From contig NW_026947547.1 in assembly GCF_034190915.1 (NCBI RefSeq), forward strand, positions 1,338,001 through 1,402,000: a stretch of 64,000 nt of DNA. The letters run 5' to 3'. This DNA is from Cavia porcellus (Eukaryota; Chordata; Mammalia; Rodentia; Caviidae). Below the pieces are notes generated by a model. It was not told the origin of the DNA. It did not search any database and was given only the letters and a program-made list of their open reading frames with translations. Positions 35,019 to 47,615 of this stretch are shown here, piece by piece (the first letter of the stretch is position 1; the number at the start of each line of letters is the position of its first letter). The position numbers and the translations under genes are program-made.

Positions 35019-36141
35019 TAAGTTTGGGTTGGGTTAAGGTTAGGGTTAGGTTTATAATCAACATTAGGTTTAGGTGTTAGGGTTAGGGTTAGTGTTAGGG
35101 TTAGGGTTAGGTATAGGGTTGGGTTCGGTTTCGGGTTATGGTTAGGTTTAAGGTTGGGTTAGGTTTAGAATTAGGTTTGGGTTAGGGTTAGGGGTAGGGT
35201 TATGGTTAGTGTTAAGGTTAGGTTTAGCGTTTGGGTGAGGGTTAGATTATGGTTAAGCTTAGAGTTAGGGTTAGGGTTACCTTTAGTGTTGAGTTAGGTG
35301 TAGGCTTAGAGTTAGTGTTAGGGTTAGGGTTAGTTTGAGGTTAGGGTTAGAGTTGGCGTTAGTCTTGAGTGGGTGTAAGGGTTAGGGTTAGGGTTAGGGC
35401 TAGGGTTAGTGTTTGAGGGTTAGGGTTAGTGTTGGAGGGTTAGGGTAAAATTTAGGGTTAGGGCTCGGTTTAGGTGTAGCGTTGGTTTAGGGTTAGGGTT
35501 AGGTTAGGTTAGGTTTAGGTTTAGGGTTAGGGCTAGGGTTAGGATTAGTGTTGGGTTAGAGTTAGGGTTAGGATTAGGTTTACGGTTAGGATTAGGGTTA
35601 GGGGTTATGCTTATGGATAGGGTTAGGGTTAGTTTTGTGTTAGGGTTAGGGTTAGCCTTGGGGTTAGTGTTAGGGTGAGTGTGAGGGTTAGGTTAGGGTT
35701 AGGATTGGTTTAGAGTTAGGGTGAGGATTAGGGTTAGGGTTTGGGTGAGGATCAGGGTAAGAGTCAGGGTTAGGGCTAGTGTTAGAGTTAGGGTTAGGGT
35801 TAGGTTTAGGGTTAGGGTTGTGTTAGTGTTTGGGATAGGGATAGTGTTAGGGTAGGGTTAGGGTTAGGGTTAGGGTTAGGGTTAGGGTTATTGTTATTGG
35901 GTTATGGTTAGGGTTATGGTTAGGTTTATGTTTGGGTTTGGTTTGGGTTAGGGTTAGGGTTAGGGTTAGGCTTATGTTTTAGGTTAGGGTTGGGTTAGGT
36001 TTAGTATTAGGGTTCGGGTTGAGTTAGTGTTAGGGTTAGGGCTAGGGTTAGGGTTACGTTTGGGTTAGGTTTTGGATTAGGTTTGGGTTAGGGTTAGGTT
36101 TAAGGTTAGGGGTAGGGTTAGAGTTAGTGTTAGGGTTAGGG

Positions 36142-36783
36142 TTTCATTAGTGTTAGTGTTATGGTTCGGTTTATGGTTAGGGTTGGGATTTGGGTTAGGG
36201 TTGTGGTTGTGGTTGGCGATAGGTTTAGGGCAAGGTTTAGGCATCGGGTTAGGGTTAGGGTTCGGGTTAGATTTGGTTAGGGTTGGTTAGGGTAAGTGTT
36301 AGGCTTAGGTTTATGGGTAGGGTAGGGTTAGTGTTAGGGTTAGGGTTAATGTTGGGTTAGGGTTAGTGTTAGGTTTAGGGTTAGGGTTAGGGTTAGGGTT
36401 AGGGTTAAAGTTAGATTTACGTTTAGGGTTAGGGTTGGGTTTCAGGTTAGGGTTAGGGTTAGGCTTTTGGTTAGGTTTAAGTTTAGGGTTAATTTAGGTT
36501 TGGTTTCGGTTGGTTAGGGTTAGGGTTAGGCATAGGCTCAGGCTTAGGTTTAGGGTTAGGGTTAGATTTAGGTTTAGGTTTAGTGTCAGGTTTGTGTTCC
36601 GGTTAGGGTTAGGCTTAGGGTTAGGTTTAGGCCTATGGTAGGGTAACGGTAGCATTAGGGCTACTGTACTCTTATCGTTAGGGTTATGGTTATGGTTAGG
36701 GTTAGGGTTCGTGTTGGGTTAGTTTTAGGGTTAGGGTTAGTGTTGGCTTAGGGTTGCTGTTGGGGTTGCTTTTGGGTTTAAGT
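36142..36783 (+). repeat. Core module M9
   Basis: Complete, with the marker at 36666-36677 preceded by the unusual CTACT. N is 421 bases upstream. The closing cluster is shortened. Confidence 0.83.
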
Positions 36784-38967
36784 TTAGGGTAAGTTTTAGG
36801 GTTAGGGTTACGGTTAGACTAGGGTTAGGGTTAGGGATAGGGTTAGGGTTGGGTTTGTGTTAGGGTTACGGATAGATTTAGGGTTGGGTTAGGGTAGGAT
36901 TTGCGGTTGTGTTTTGGTTTTGGGTTGGCGTTGGTGTGTGGATTAGGGTAAGTGCTAGGGTTAGGGTTAGGCTTAGGGTTAGGTTTGGTTAGGGTTGGTT
37001 AGGCTTAGGGTTGGAGTTAGGGTTAGCATTAGGCTGAGGGTTAGGGTTAGGCTTCGTGTTAGGGTTATGGTTTTGGTTAGTGTTAGGCTTAGGGCTAGGG
37101 TTAGGATTAGAGATAAGATTTGGTTTAGTGTTAGTGTTAGGCTTAGGGTTGGGTTAGGTTTTATTGTTTGGGTTAGGTTTAGAGTTAGCCTTTGGGTTAG
37201 GGTAGGGTTAGGGTTAGCGTTGGGTTAGGGTTAGGGTTAGTGTTAGGGTTAGGAGTTAGGTTTAGGGTTAGGGTTAGGGTTGGGTTAGTGTTAGCCTTAG
37301 GGTTAGGGTTAGGTTTCGTGATGGTTAGGGTTGGTTAGGCGTAGGCTTAAGGTTAGGGTTATGGTTACATTTAGGATTAGGTTAGGGTTAGGGTTATGTT
37401 GAGGGTTAGGATTAGGTTTAGGTTTAGGGTTAGGGTTTAGGATAGGGTAGGATTAGAGTTAAGGTTGGGTTGGGTTAGAGTTAGGGTTAAGTTTATGGTT
37501 AGCATTAGGTTTAGGTTTTAATGTTAGTGTTTGGGTTTGGGTTAGGGTTAGCTATAGGGTTGGGTTAGGTTTAGGGTTAGGATTAGGCTTAGCATAAGGG
37601 CTAGTTTTAGGTTTAGGATTAGAGTTAGGGTGAGGGTTTAGGGTTGGGGTTAGGGTTAGGTTTAGGGTTATGGTTAGGGTTAGGGATAAGGTTAGGTTTA
37701 GTGTTGGTGAAGGTTCGTTAGGGATAGGGTTAAGGTTAGGGTTACAATTAGGTTTAGATTAGGGTTCAGGTTAGGCTTAGGGTTAGGGTTATGGTGGGAT
37801 TAGAGTTAAGGTTGGTTTGGGTTAGGGTTAGGGTTAGGTTTATGATCATCATTCTGTTTAGGTGTAAGGGTTAGGGTTAGTGTTTGGGTTAGGGTTAGGT
37901 ATAGGTTTGGCTTCAGTTTCGGGTTAGGGTTAGGTATAGGGTTGGGTTAGGTTTAGAATTAAGGTTGGGTAAGGGTTAACGTTAGGGTTAGCGTTAAGGT
38001 TAGGGTTAACGTTTGGGTTAGGGTTAGATTAGGGTTAGGCTTAGAGTTAGGGTTAGGGTTACATTTAGTGTTGGATTAGGTGTAAGTTTAGAGTTAGTGT
38101 TACGGTTATGGTTAGGGTTAGTTTAAGGTTAGGGTTAGAGTTGGGGTTAGCCTTTTGATGGGGGTAAGTTTTAGGGTTAGGGTTATGGCTAGGATTAGGG
38201 TTAGGCTTAGGGTTTGAGGGTTAGGGTTAGTGTTGGAGGGTTAGGGTAAAATTTAGGGTTAAGGCTCCGGTTAGGTGTAGCGTTCGGTTTAGGGTTAGGG
38301 TTAGGTTAGGTTTAGGTTTAGGGTTAGGGTTAGGGTTGGGTTGGTGTTAGGGTTAGGGTTAACCTTGGGGTTAGTTTTAGGGTGAGGGTGAGGGTTAGGT
38401 TAGCGTTAAGATTGGGTTAGAGTTAGGGTGAGAATTAGGGTTACGGTTAGGGTGAGAATCAGGGTCAGGTTCATGGTTAGGGCTAGCGTTAGAGTTCGGG
38501 TTAGATTTAAGTGTAGGGTTAGGGTTGTGTTACGGTTAGGTTTAGAGTTAGGGTTAGGGTTAGTGTTTGGGCTAGGATTAATATTATTGGGTTATGGTTA
38601 TGGTTAGGTTTAGGGTTTCATTTGGCTTAGGGTTAGGTTTAGGGTTAGTGTTGTGTTAGTGTTAGGGATAGGGTTAGTGTTAGGGTTGGGTTAGGGTTAG
38701 GGTTAGGGTTAGGGTTAGGGTTAGAGCTTTTGGGTTATGTTTGGGTTATGGTTAGGTTTTGGTTGGTTTAGGGTAAGGCTTAGGGTGAGGGTTAGGGTTA
38801 TGTTTTGGGTTAGGGTTGGGTTAGGGTTAGTATTAGGGTTCTGGTTGGGTTAGTGTTAGGGTTAAGGCTACGGCTAGGTTTATGTTTGTGTTAGGTTTTG
38901 GGTTAGGTTAGTGTTAGGGTTAGGGTTAAGTTTAGGGGTAGGGTTAGAGTTAGTGTTAGGGTTAGGG

Positions 38968-39621
38968 TTTCATTAGTGTTAGTGTTAAAGTTCTGGTTAT
39001 GGTTATGGTTGGGATTGGTGTTAGGGTTGTAGTTGTGGTTGGCGATAGGTTTAGGGCAAGGTTTAGGGATAGGATTAGGGTTAGGGTTTGGTTTAGATTT
39101 GGTTAGGGTTGGTTAGTGAAAGTGTTAGTCTTCGGTTTATGGGTAGGGTAGTGTTAGTGTTAGGTTTAGGTTTAGGGTTGTGTTAGGGTTAGTGTTATGG
39201 TTACAGTTAGGTTTAGGGTTAGGGTTAGATTTATGTTTAGGGTTAGGGTTGGGTTTCAGGTTAGGGTTAGGGTTAGGCTTTTGGTTAGGTTTAAGTTTAG
39301 GGTTAATTTAGGGTTGGTTTCGGTTGGTTAGGTTTAGGGTTAGGCTTAGGCTTAGGCTTAGGTTTAGGGTTAGGGTTAGATTTAGGGTTAGGTTTAGTGT
39401 CAGGGTTGTGTTACGTTTAGGGTTAAGGTAAGGGTTAGGTTTAGGCCTATGGTAGGGTAAAGGTAGCGTTAGTGTTAGAGTACTCTTATCGTTAGGGTTA
39501 TGGTTATGATTATGGTTAGGGTTCGTGTTGGGTTAAGTTTAGGTTTAGAGTTAGGGTTGCGTTAGGGTTGCTGTTGGGGTTGTGCTTCAGGTTGGGGTTG
39601 GGTTTGGGTTTGGGTTTAAGG
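38968..39621 (+). repeat. Core module M10
   Basis: Complete, with the marker at 39480-39491. It is most like M7: both share GTGCTTCA in the closing cluster and GGTAAAGGTAGCG before the marker. N is 539 bases upstream. Confidence 0.84.
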
Positions 39622-40194
39622 TTAGGGCTATGTTAAGGGTTAGCTTTAGTGTTAGGGTTAGGGTTAGTGTTTGGGTTAGGGTTAGATTTAGGGTTAGGGT
39701 TAGGTTTAGTTTTGTGTTAAGTTTGGGTTAGTATTAGGGTTAGGTTTCAGTTTAGGGTTAGGGTTAGGGTTAGGGTTACGTTAGGGTTATGGTTTGGGTT
39801 AGAATTAGGGTTAGGTTTAGTGTTGGGTTAGGGTTAAGCTTAGGGTTAGGGTTAGGGTTAGCGTTGGTTTGCGTTAGGTTTACAGTTAGAGTTAGTGTTG
39901 GTTAGGTTTAGGGTTAGTGTTAGGGTTATGCTAAACGTTAGGTTTAGGGATAGTGTTAGGGCTAGAATTGTGTTAGGGTTAGGATTAGCTTAGGGTTAGG
40001 TTTAAATTTAGGGTAAATGTTGGGTTAAGGTTATGGTTAGGGTTATGGTTAGGGTTGGCTTAGGGTTGTGTTGTGTTAGGTATACGGATAGGGTTAGTGT
40101 CATGGTGAGTGTTCAGTTAAGGGTTAGGGTTAGGTTTATGGTTCTTGTTAGGTTTATGTTTAGGATTAGGGTTAGTGTTAGGATTATGGTTACG

Positions 40195-40846
40195 GTTGCT
40201 TCAGGTTTGTGGATGGGGTAAAGGTTGTGGTTGTGGTTGGGGTTGGCATTAGGTTTAGAACAAGAGTTAGGGATAGGGTTAGGGTTAGTGTTCAGTTTAG
40301 TTTTGGTTAGGGTTGTTTAGGGTAAGTGTTAGTGTTAGGTTTACGGGTTGGCTTAGGGTTAGTGTTAGGGTTAGGGTTGCGGTTGTGTTAGATTTAGCGT
40401 TAGGGTTACAGTTAGGGATAGGTTTAGGGTTAGGGTTGGGTTTGGTTAGGGTTTGGGTTAAGGATGGTTTAGGGTTAGGATTTGGTTGCAAGTTAGGTTT
40501 AGAGATAGGCTTTCGGTTAGGTTTAGGGTTAGGGTTAATTTAGGGTTGGTTTGGTTTGGTCACGGTTAGGGTTAGGGTTAGGGTTAGGCTTAGGTTTAGG
40601 GTTAGCGTTAGGTTTAGGGTTCAGTTTACTGTTAGGGTTGTGTTACGGTTAGGGTTAGGGTTAGTTTTAGGGCTATGGGAGGTTAGGGTAGCCTTAGAGT
40701 TAGGCTACGATTATCGTTAGGGTTATGGTTAGGGTTAGGGTTAGTGTTCGTGTAAGGTCAGGTTTAGGCTTAGTGTTAGGATTAGGTTAGGGTTGTTGTT
40801 GGGGTTGAGTTTCGGGTTGGGGTTGGGATTGGATTTGGGTTTGAGG
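40195..40846 (+). repeat. Diverged core module M' of U4
   Basis: It shares with the U3 copy the GGTTTGTGGATGGGG form at the start and GGTTGCAAG in the middle, so U3 and U4 M' are closest relatives. It is followed by the unit start at 40854. Confidence 0.82.
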
Positions 40847-41860
40847 TTAGGGCTAGGTTAAGGGTTAGGGTTAGGTTTTAGGTTAAGGTTAGGGTTAGGT
40901 TTAGGGTAAGGGTTAGGGTTAGGGTTGTGTTATTGTTAGGTTTAGGGTTAGGGGTAGGGTTATGGTTAGTGTTAAGGTTAGGTTTAGCGTTTGGGTTAGG
41001 GTTAGATTAGGGTTAGGCTTAGATTTAGGGTTAGCTTTACGTTTAGTGTTGGGTTAGGTGTAGGCTTACAGTTAGTGTTAGGGTTAGGGTTAGTTTGAGG
41101 TTAGGGTTAGAGTTGGCGTTAGTCTTGAGTGGGTGTAAGGGTTAGGGTTAGGGCTAGGGTTAGGGTTTGAGGGTTAGTGTTAGTGTTGGAGGGTTAGGGT
41201 AAAATTTAGGGTTAGGGCTCGGTTTAAGTGTAGCGTTGGTTTAGGGTTAGGGTCAGGTTAGGTTTAGGTTTAGGGTTAGGGCTAGGGTTAGGATTAGTGT
41301 TGGGTTAGAGTTAGGGTTAGGATTAGGTTTACCGTTAGGATTAGGGTTGGGGTTATGCTTATGGATAGGGTTAGGGTTAATTTTTGGTTAGGGTTAGGGT
41401 TAGCTTTGGGGTTAGTGTTAGGGTGAGCGTGAGGGTTAGGTTAGGGTTAGGATTAGTTTAGAATTAGGGTGAGGATTCGGGTTAGGGTTAGGGTGAGGAT
41501 CAGGTTCAGAGTCAGGGTTAGGGCTAGTGTTAGAGTTAGGTTTAGGGTTAGGTTTCTGTTAGTGTTAGGGATAGGGTTAGTGTTAGGGTTGGGTTATGGT
41601 TATGGTTAGGGTTAGGGTTAGTGTTATTGGGTTATGGTTAGTGTTATGGTTAGGTTTATGGTTGGGTTTGGGTTAGGGTTAGGGTTAGGGTTAGGGTTAT
41701 GTTTTAGGTTAGGGTTGGGTTAGGGTTAGTATTAGGGTTCGGGTTGGGTTAGTGTTAGGGTTAGGGATAGGGTTATGGTTACGTTTGGGTTAGGTTTTGG
41801 GTTAGGTTAGGGTTATGGTTAAGGTTAGGGGTAGGGTTAGAGTTAGTGTTAGGGTTAGGG

Positions 41861-42090
41861 TTTCATTAATGGTTCGGGTTATGGTTAGGGTTGGGGTTGG
41901 GGTTAGGGTTGTGGTTGTGGTTGGCGATAGGTTTAGGGCAAGGTTTAGGGATTGGGTTAGTGTTAGGGTTCGGTTTATATTTGGTTAGGGTTGGTTAGGG
42001 TAAGTGTTAGGCTTAGGTTTATGGGTATGGTAGGGTTAGTGTTACGGTTAGGGTTAGGGTTAGCGTTGGGTTAGGGTTAGGGTTAGGGTT
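41861..42090 (+). repeat. Core module M11, truncated
   Basis: Only the first ~230 bases are present, from TTTCATTA through the TTGGGG cluster and GGCGATAGG. After about 42090 it joins other material, and the marker and closing cluster are missing. The opening also lacks about 16 bases relative to other copies. Confidence 0.78.
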
Positions 42091-44879
42091 GGGGTTAGGG
42101 TTAGGGTTAGGTGTTAGGTTTAGGCTTAGGGTTAGGGTTGGGTTAGGGTTAGCCTTAGGGTTAGGTTTAGGTTTAGTGATGGTTCGCGTTGGTTAGGGGT
42201 AGGGTTATTGTTATGGTTACGGTTACATTTAGGTTTAGGTTAGGGTTAGGGTTAGGTTGAGGGTTAGGTTTAGGTTTAGGTTTAGGTTTAGGGTTAGTGT
42301 TTATGTTAGGGTAGGATTAGAGTTAAGGTTGGGTTGGGTTAGGGTTAGGATTAAGTTTATGGTTAGCATTAGGTTTAGGTGTTAATGTTAGTGTTAGGGT
42401 TTGGGTTAGGGTTAGGTATAGGGTTGGGTTAGGTTTAGGGGTAGGGTTAGGGTTAGGGTTAGGGTTAGGCTTTGGGTTAGCGTATTGGTCAGGGTTAGGG
42501 TTAGGGTTAGTGTTGGGTTATGATTAGAGTTTAGGTTTAGGGTTAGGGTTTAGGGTTGGGTTAGGGTTAGGCTTAGGGTTAGGGTTAGGTTTAGTTTTGG
42601 TTAGGGTTCGTTAGCGATAGGGTTAGGGTTAGGGTTACAGTTAGGTTTAGATTAGGGTTCTTGTTAGGCTTGGGTTTAGGGTGAGGGTTGGGATTAGAGT
42701 TAAGGTTGGTTTGGGTTAAGGTTAGGGTTAGGTTTATGGTCAGCATTAGGTTTAAGTGTTAGGGTTAGCGTTAGTCTTTGCATTAGGTTTAGGTTTAGGG
42801 TTAGGGTTAGGGTTAGGATTAGTGTTGGGTTAGATTTAGGTTTAGGATTAGTTTTACGTTTAGGATTAGGGTTAGGGGTTATGCTTATGGATAAGGTTAG
42901 GGTTAATTTTGGGTTAGGGTTAGGGTTATGGTCAGGGTTAGTGTTAGGCTTTGCGCTAGGGTTAGGATTAGAGATAGGATTAAATTTAGTGTTAGTGTTA
43001 GGGTTAGGGTTGGGTTAGGTTTTATTGTTTGGGTTAGGGTTAGGCTTTGAGTTAGGTTCAGGTTTAGGGTTAGGGTTAGGTTTAGGGTTAGGGTTAGGGT
43101 TAGGTTTAGGTTTAGGTGTTAGGTTTAGGGTTAGGGTTAGGATTGGGTTTGGGTTAGGGTTAGGTTTTGTGATGGTTAGGGTTGGTTAGGGGTAGGCTTA
43201 AGGTTAGGGTTACGGTTACATTGAGGTTTAGGTTAGGGTTAGGGTTAGGTTGAGGGTTAGGGTTAGGTTTAATTTTAGGGTTAGGGTTTGGGTTAGGGTA
43301 GGGTTAGAGTTAAGGTTTGTTTGGGTTAGGGTTAGGGTTAAGTTTATGGTTAGCATTAGGTTTAGGTGTTAATGTTAGTGTTAGGATTTGGGTTAGGGTT
43401 AGGTATAGGGTTGGGTTAGGTTTAGGGTTAGGGTTAGGATTATCATAAGGGTTAGGGTTAGGTTTAGGGTTAGAGTTAGGGTGACGGTTTAGGTTGGGGT
43501 TAGGGTTATGGTTAGTGTTAGGGTTAGGTGTTAGGTTTAGAGATAGGGTTAGTGTTGGATTAGGTTTAGGCTTAGGGTTAGGGTTAGGTTTAGTGTTGGT
43601 TAGGGTTCCTTAGGGATAGGGTTATGGTTAGGGTTACAGTTAGGTTTAGATTAGGGTTCAGGTTAGGCTTAGTGTTAGGGTTATGGTTGGGATTAGAGTT
43701 AAGGTTGGTTTGTGTTAGGGTTAGGTAGGGTTTATGGTCATCATTAGGTTTAGGTGTTAGGGTTGGGGTTACTGTTTGTGTTAGGGTTAGGTATAGGGTT
43801 AGGTTCGGTTTCGGGTTAGGGTTAGGTTTCGGGTTCGGTTAGGTTTAGAATTAAGGTTGGGTTAGGGTTAGGGTTAGGGTTAGGCTTAGCGTTAAGGTTA
43901 GGGTTAACGTTTGGGTTAGGGTTAGATTAGGGTTAGGCTTAGAGTTAGGGTTACGATTACATTTAGTGTTGGATTAGTTGTAAGTTTAGAGAGTGTTACG
44001 GTTATGGTTAGGGTTAGTTTAAGGTTAGGGTTAGAGTTGCGTTTAGGCTTTGGGTGGGGGTAAGGGTTAGGGTTAGGGCTAGGGTTAGGGTTAGGCTTAG
44101 GGTTTGAGGGTTAGGGTTAGTGTTGGAAGTTTAGGGTAAAATTTAAGGTTAGGGCTCAGGTTAGGTGGAGCATTCGGTTTAGGGTTAGGGTTAGGTTCGT
44201 TTGTGTTAGGTTAGGTTTAGGGTTAGGGCTAGGTTTAGGATTAGCGTTGCGTTAGATTTAGGGTTAGGGTTAGCCCTGGGGTAGTGTTAGGGTGAGGGTG
44301 AGTTTTAGGTTAGGGTTAGGATTGGGTTAGAGTTAGGGTGAGAATTAGGGTTAGGGTTAGGGTGAGAGTCAGGGTCAGGTTCAGGGTTAGGGCTAGCGTT
44401 AGAGTTAGGGTTAGGTTTTGGTTTAGGGTTAGGGTTGTGTTAGGGTTAGGTTTAGAGTTAGGGTTAGGGTTAGGGTTCAGGCTAGGATTAATATTACTGT
44501 GTTATGGTTATGGTTATGGTTAGGGTTACTTTTGGCTTAGGGTTAGGTTTAGGGATAGAGTTGTGTTAGTGTTAGGGATAGGGTTAGTGTTAGGGTTGGG
44601 TCAGGGTTAGGGTTAGGGTTAGGGTTAGTGTTATTGGGTTATGGTTAGGGTTATGGCTGGGTTTATTGTTGGGTTTGTGTTAGGGTTAGGGTTAGGTTTT
44701 GGGTTAGGGTTGTGTTAGGGTTAGGTTTAGAGTTAGGGTTAGGGTTAGGGTTGGTGCTAGGATTAATATTATTGGGTTATGATTATGGTTAAGGTTAGGG
44801 CTACGTTAGACTTATGGTTAGGTTTAGGGTTAGGGTTGTGTTGGTGTTAGGGATAGGGTTAGTGTTAGGGTTGGGTTAG

Positions 44880-45885
44880 GGTTAGTGTTAGGTTGAGGGT
44901 TAGGGTTAGGATTAGGGTTATGGTTAGGGTTAGGGTTATGTTTAGTGTTGGGTTAGGTGTACGTTTAGTCTTACGGTTATGTTTAGGGTAAATGTTTGGT
45001 TAAGGTTAGACTTAGGGTTAGGGTTAATTTTAGGGTTGGGTTGGGTAAGGTTTACGGTTAGAGTTAGTGTTATGTTTTGTGTTAGCGTCAGGGTTAGGGT
45101 TGTGTCAGGGTTAGTGTTAGGTTTAGGGTTAGGTTTAGGGTAAGGGTTAGGGTTAAGGTTAGAGTTAGGGTAACGTTTAGTGTTGGGTTAGGTTTAGGCT
45201 TATGTTTAGAGTTAGGGTTACAGTTAAGGTTAGGGTTAGGGTTACGTTTAGTGTTGGGTTAGGTGTAGGTTTAGGGTTAGTGTTACGTTTAGGGTTAGGG
45301 TTAGTTTTGGGTAGGGGTTAGAGTTGGCATTGGGGTTAGGGTGTGGGTAAGGGTTACGGTTAGGGTTAGGGTTAGGGTGAGGGTTAGCGTAAATGTTGGG
45401 TTAAGGTTAGGGTTAGGGTTAGGTTTAGATTTAGGGTTAGGTTTTGGGGTAGGTTTAGAGTTGGGTTAGGGTTAGGGTTGGGTTAGGTTTAGAGTTAGCG
45501 TTATGGTTGGGTTAGGGTTGGTGTTGGTGTTGCGGTTCGGGTTGTGGTTGGGTTCGGTTTGGATTTGAGGTTAGGGCTAGGTTAAGGGTTAGGGTTAGGT
45601 TTAGGTTTACAGTTAGGTTTAGAATTAGGTTTAGGGTTAGGTTTAGGTTTAGTGTTAGGGTTAGGGTTAGGATTAGGGGTAGTGTTTGGGTTAGGGTTAG
45701 CTTATGGTTAGGGTTAGGTTTAGTTTTCTGTTACGTTTAGGTTTAGGGTTAAGGTTGGGTTAAGATTGGGTTTAGGGTTAGGTTTAAGGTTAGGGTTAGA
45801 GTTAGGGTTTGGGTTACGTTAGTGTTATGGTTTGGGTTAGAATTAGGGTTACGTTTAGGGTTGGGTTAGGGTTAAGCTTAGGGTT
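44880..45885 (+). repeat. P module in U5, full-length type
   Basis: Contains the TTGGCATTGGGG stretch (about 45326) and sits where U1 has its internally deleted second copy, directly after N (44338) with no M module. It looks like the ancestral form of that second copy. Confidence 0.76.
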
Positions 45886-46387
45886 AGAGTTAGGGTTAGC
45901 ATTGGTTTGCGTTAGGATTAGGGTTAGGGTTAGTGTTGCGTAGGTTTAGGGTTAGTGTTAGGGTTATGCTAAACGTTAGTTTTAGGGATAGTGTTAGGGC
46001 TAGAGTTGTGTTAGGGTTAGGATTAGCTTATGGTTAGGTTTAGGTTTAGGGTTGGGTTGGGTTAGGTATACGGTTAGGGTTAGTGTTATGGTGAGTGTTA
46101 GGGTCAGGGTTAGGGTTAGGGTTAGGGTTATTGTTAGGTTTAGGGTCAGGGTTAGGGTTAGGGTCAGGGTTTAGATCTGGAGTTAGGGTTAGGTTTAAAT
46201 TTAGGGTAAATGTTGGGTTAAGGTTATGGTTAGGGTTAGGGTTATGGTTGGCTTAGGGTTGTGTTGTGTTAGGTATACGGTTAGGGTTAGTGTTATGGTG
46301 AGTGTTAGGGTCAGGGTTAGGGTTAGGGTTAGGGTTATTGTTAGGTTTAGGTTTAGGATTACGGTTAGGTTTAGGATTATGGTTAAG

Positions 46388-47061
46388 GTTGCTTCAGGTT
46401 TGGGGATGGGGTTAAGGTTGTGGTTGTGGTTGGGGTTGGTGTTAGGTTTAGAACAAGGTTTAGGGATAGGGTTAGAGTTAGGGTTTGGTTTAGATTTGGT
46501 TAGGCTTGTTTAGGGTGTTAGGGTTAGGTTTACGTGTTGGCTTAGGGTTAGTGTTAGGGTTAGGGTTACGGTTGGGTTAGACTTAGTGTTAGGGTTACAG
46601 TTAGGTTTAGGTTTAGGGTTAGGGTTGGGTTTGCTTTAGGGTTTGGGTTAAGGATGGTTTAGGGTTAGGATTTGGTTTCAAGTTAGGGTTAGGGATAGGC
46701 TTTTGGTTAGGTTTAGGGTTAGGGTTAATTAAGGGTTGGTTTTGGTTGGTCATGGTTAGGGTTAGGGTTAGGCTTAGGCTTAGGTTTAGGGTTAGCGTTA
46801 GGTTTAGGGTTCGGTTTACTGTTAGGGTTGTGTTACGGTTAGGGTTAGGGTTAGGGTTAGGGTTAGGGTTAGGGTTAGTTTTGGGGCTATGGGAGGTTTA
46901 GGGTAGCGTTAAAGTTAGGCTATGGTTATCGTTAGTGTTGTGGTTCGGGTTAGGGTTAGGTTTCGTGTTGGGTTAGGTTTAGGGTTAGTGTTCGGGTTAC
47001 GTTAGGGCTGTTGTTGGGGTTGAGTTTCCGGTTGGGGATGGGATTGGATTTGGGTTTGAGG
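46388..47061 (+). repeat. Diverged core module M' of U5
   Basis: Closer to the U1/U2 form (GGTTTCAAG) than to the U3/U4 form. It carries an expanded TTAGGG run near 46839-46874 and is followed by the unit start at 47068. Confidence 0.83.
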
Positions 47062-47211
47062 TAGGGCTAGGTTAAGGGTTAGGGTTAGGTTTAGGGTTAA
47101 GGTTAGGGTTAGGTTTAGGGTAAGGGTTAGGGTTAGTGTTGCGTTAGTGTTAGGTTTAGGGTTAGGGTTTTGGTTAGGGTTAGGTTTAGGTTTAGGTTTA
47201 TGTTTAGGGTT

Positions 47212-47615
47212 GCATTAGGGATGGGGTTGGGGTTAGGGTTGCGGTTTTGGTTCGGGTTGGGGTTAGTGATAGGGCAAGGGTTAGGGATAGTATTAGGGTT
47301 AGGGTTAGATTTGGTTATTGTCTGTTAGGTTAAGTGTTAGGGTTAGGGTTACCGGTAGGCTTAGGTTTAGGGATAGGTTTAGGGTTATTGTTGGTTTGGG
47401 CTAGTGTTAAGGTTATGGTTAGCATTATTTTATGTTTAGGTTTAGGGTTTGGGGTTAGGGTTAGGGATAGGGATAGGGTTAGTGTTAGGGTTAGGGTTCG
47501 ATTAGTGTTAAGGTTAGGGTCAGGGTTAGCATTAGCGTTAGGTTTAGGGTTAGGGATACTATTAGGGGTAGGGTTAGGTTAAGTGTTAGAGGTTCTGTTA
47601 TGGTTGGGCTTGGGT
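47212..47615 (+). repeat. Partial core module M'' at the sixth unit start
   Basis: Well preserved. The frame at 47334-47582 matches that at 266-514 with only a handful of residue changes, so this copy is closer to U1-U3 than the U4 copy is. Confidence 0.78.

Larger units (their letters stand above)
31505..40853 (+). repeat. Higher-order unit U4 (about 9.35 kb, diverged)
   Basis: The unit-start motif recurs at 31505 with several substitutions. The first 0.55 kb follows U1 and includes M'' at 31644. The unit then departs from the U1 order, with a segment near 32.05-32.2 kb that resembles 42.46 and 56.68 kb instead. It carries three core modules (M8 33492, M9 36142, M10 38968), a partial P module fused directly to M8 (about 34205-34905), a 94-base local duplication (34831-35018), and M' at 40195-40846. 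Module order is conserved locally but not across the whole unit. Confidence 0.75.
40854..47067 (+). repeat. Higher-order unit U5 (about 6.2 kb, shortened)
   Basis: This runs from the unit-start motif at 40854 to the next at 47068. It holds only a truncated core module (M11, from 41861), N motifs at 41470 and 44338, a P module (about 44880-45880) and M' (46388-47061). Between N and P it lacks a core module, as U1 and U2 do and unlike U3. The last ~2 kb, from P to M', is close to U1 8.2-10.26 kb. The missing part of the unit explains its short length. Confidence 0.72.

Noticed and set aside
40297..40491. Minus-strand open frame rich in Pro-Asn and Leu-Thr (also 52952-53137)
   Set aside because: CCCTAA read in two frames gives Pro-Asn and Leu-Thr. 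These are the complement of the repeat with stops lost by chance.
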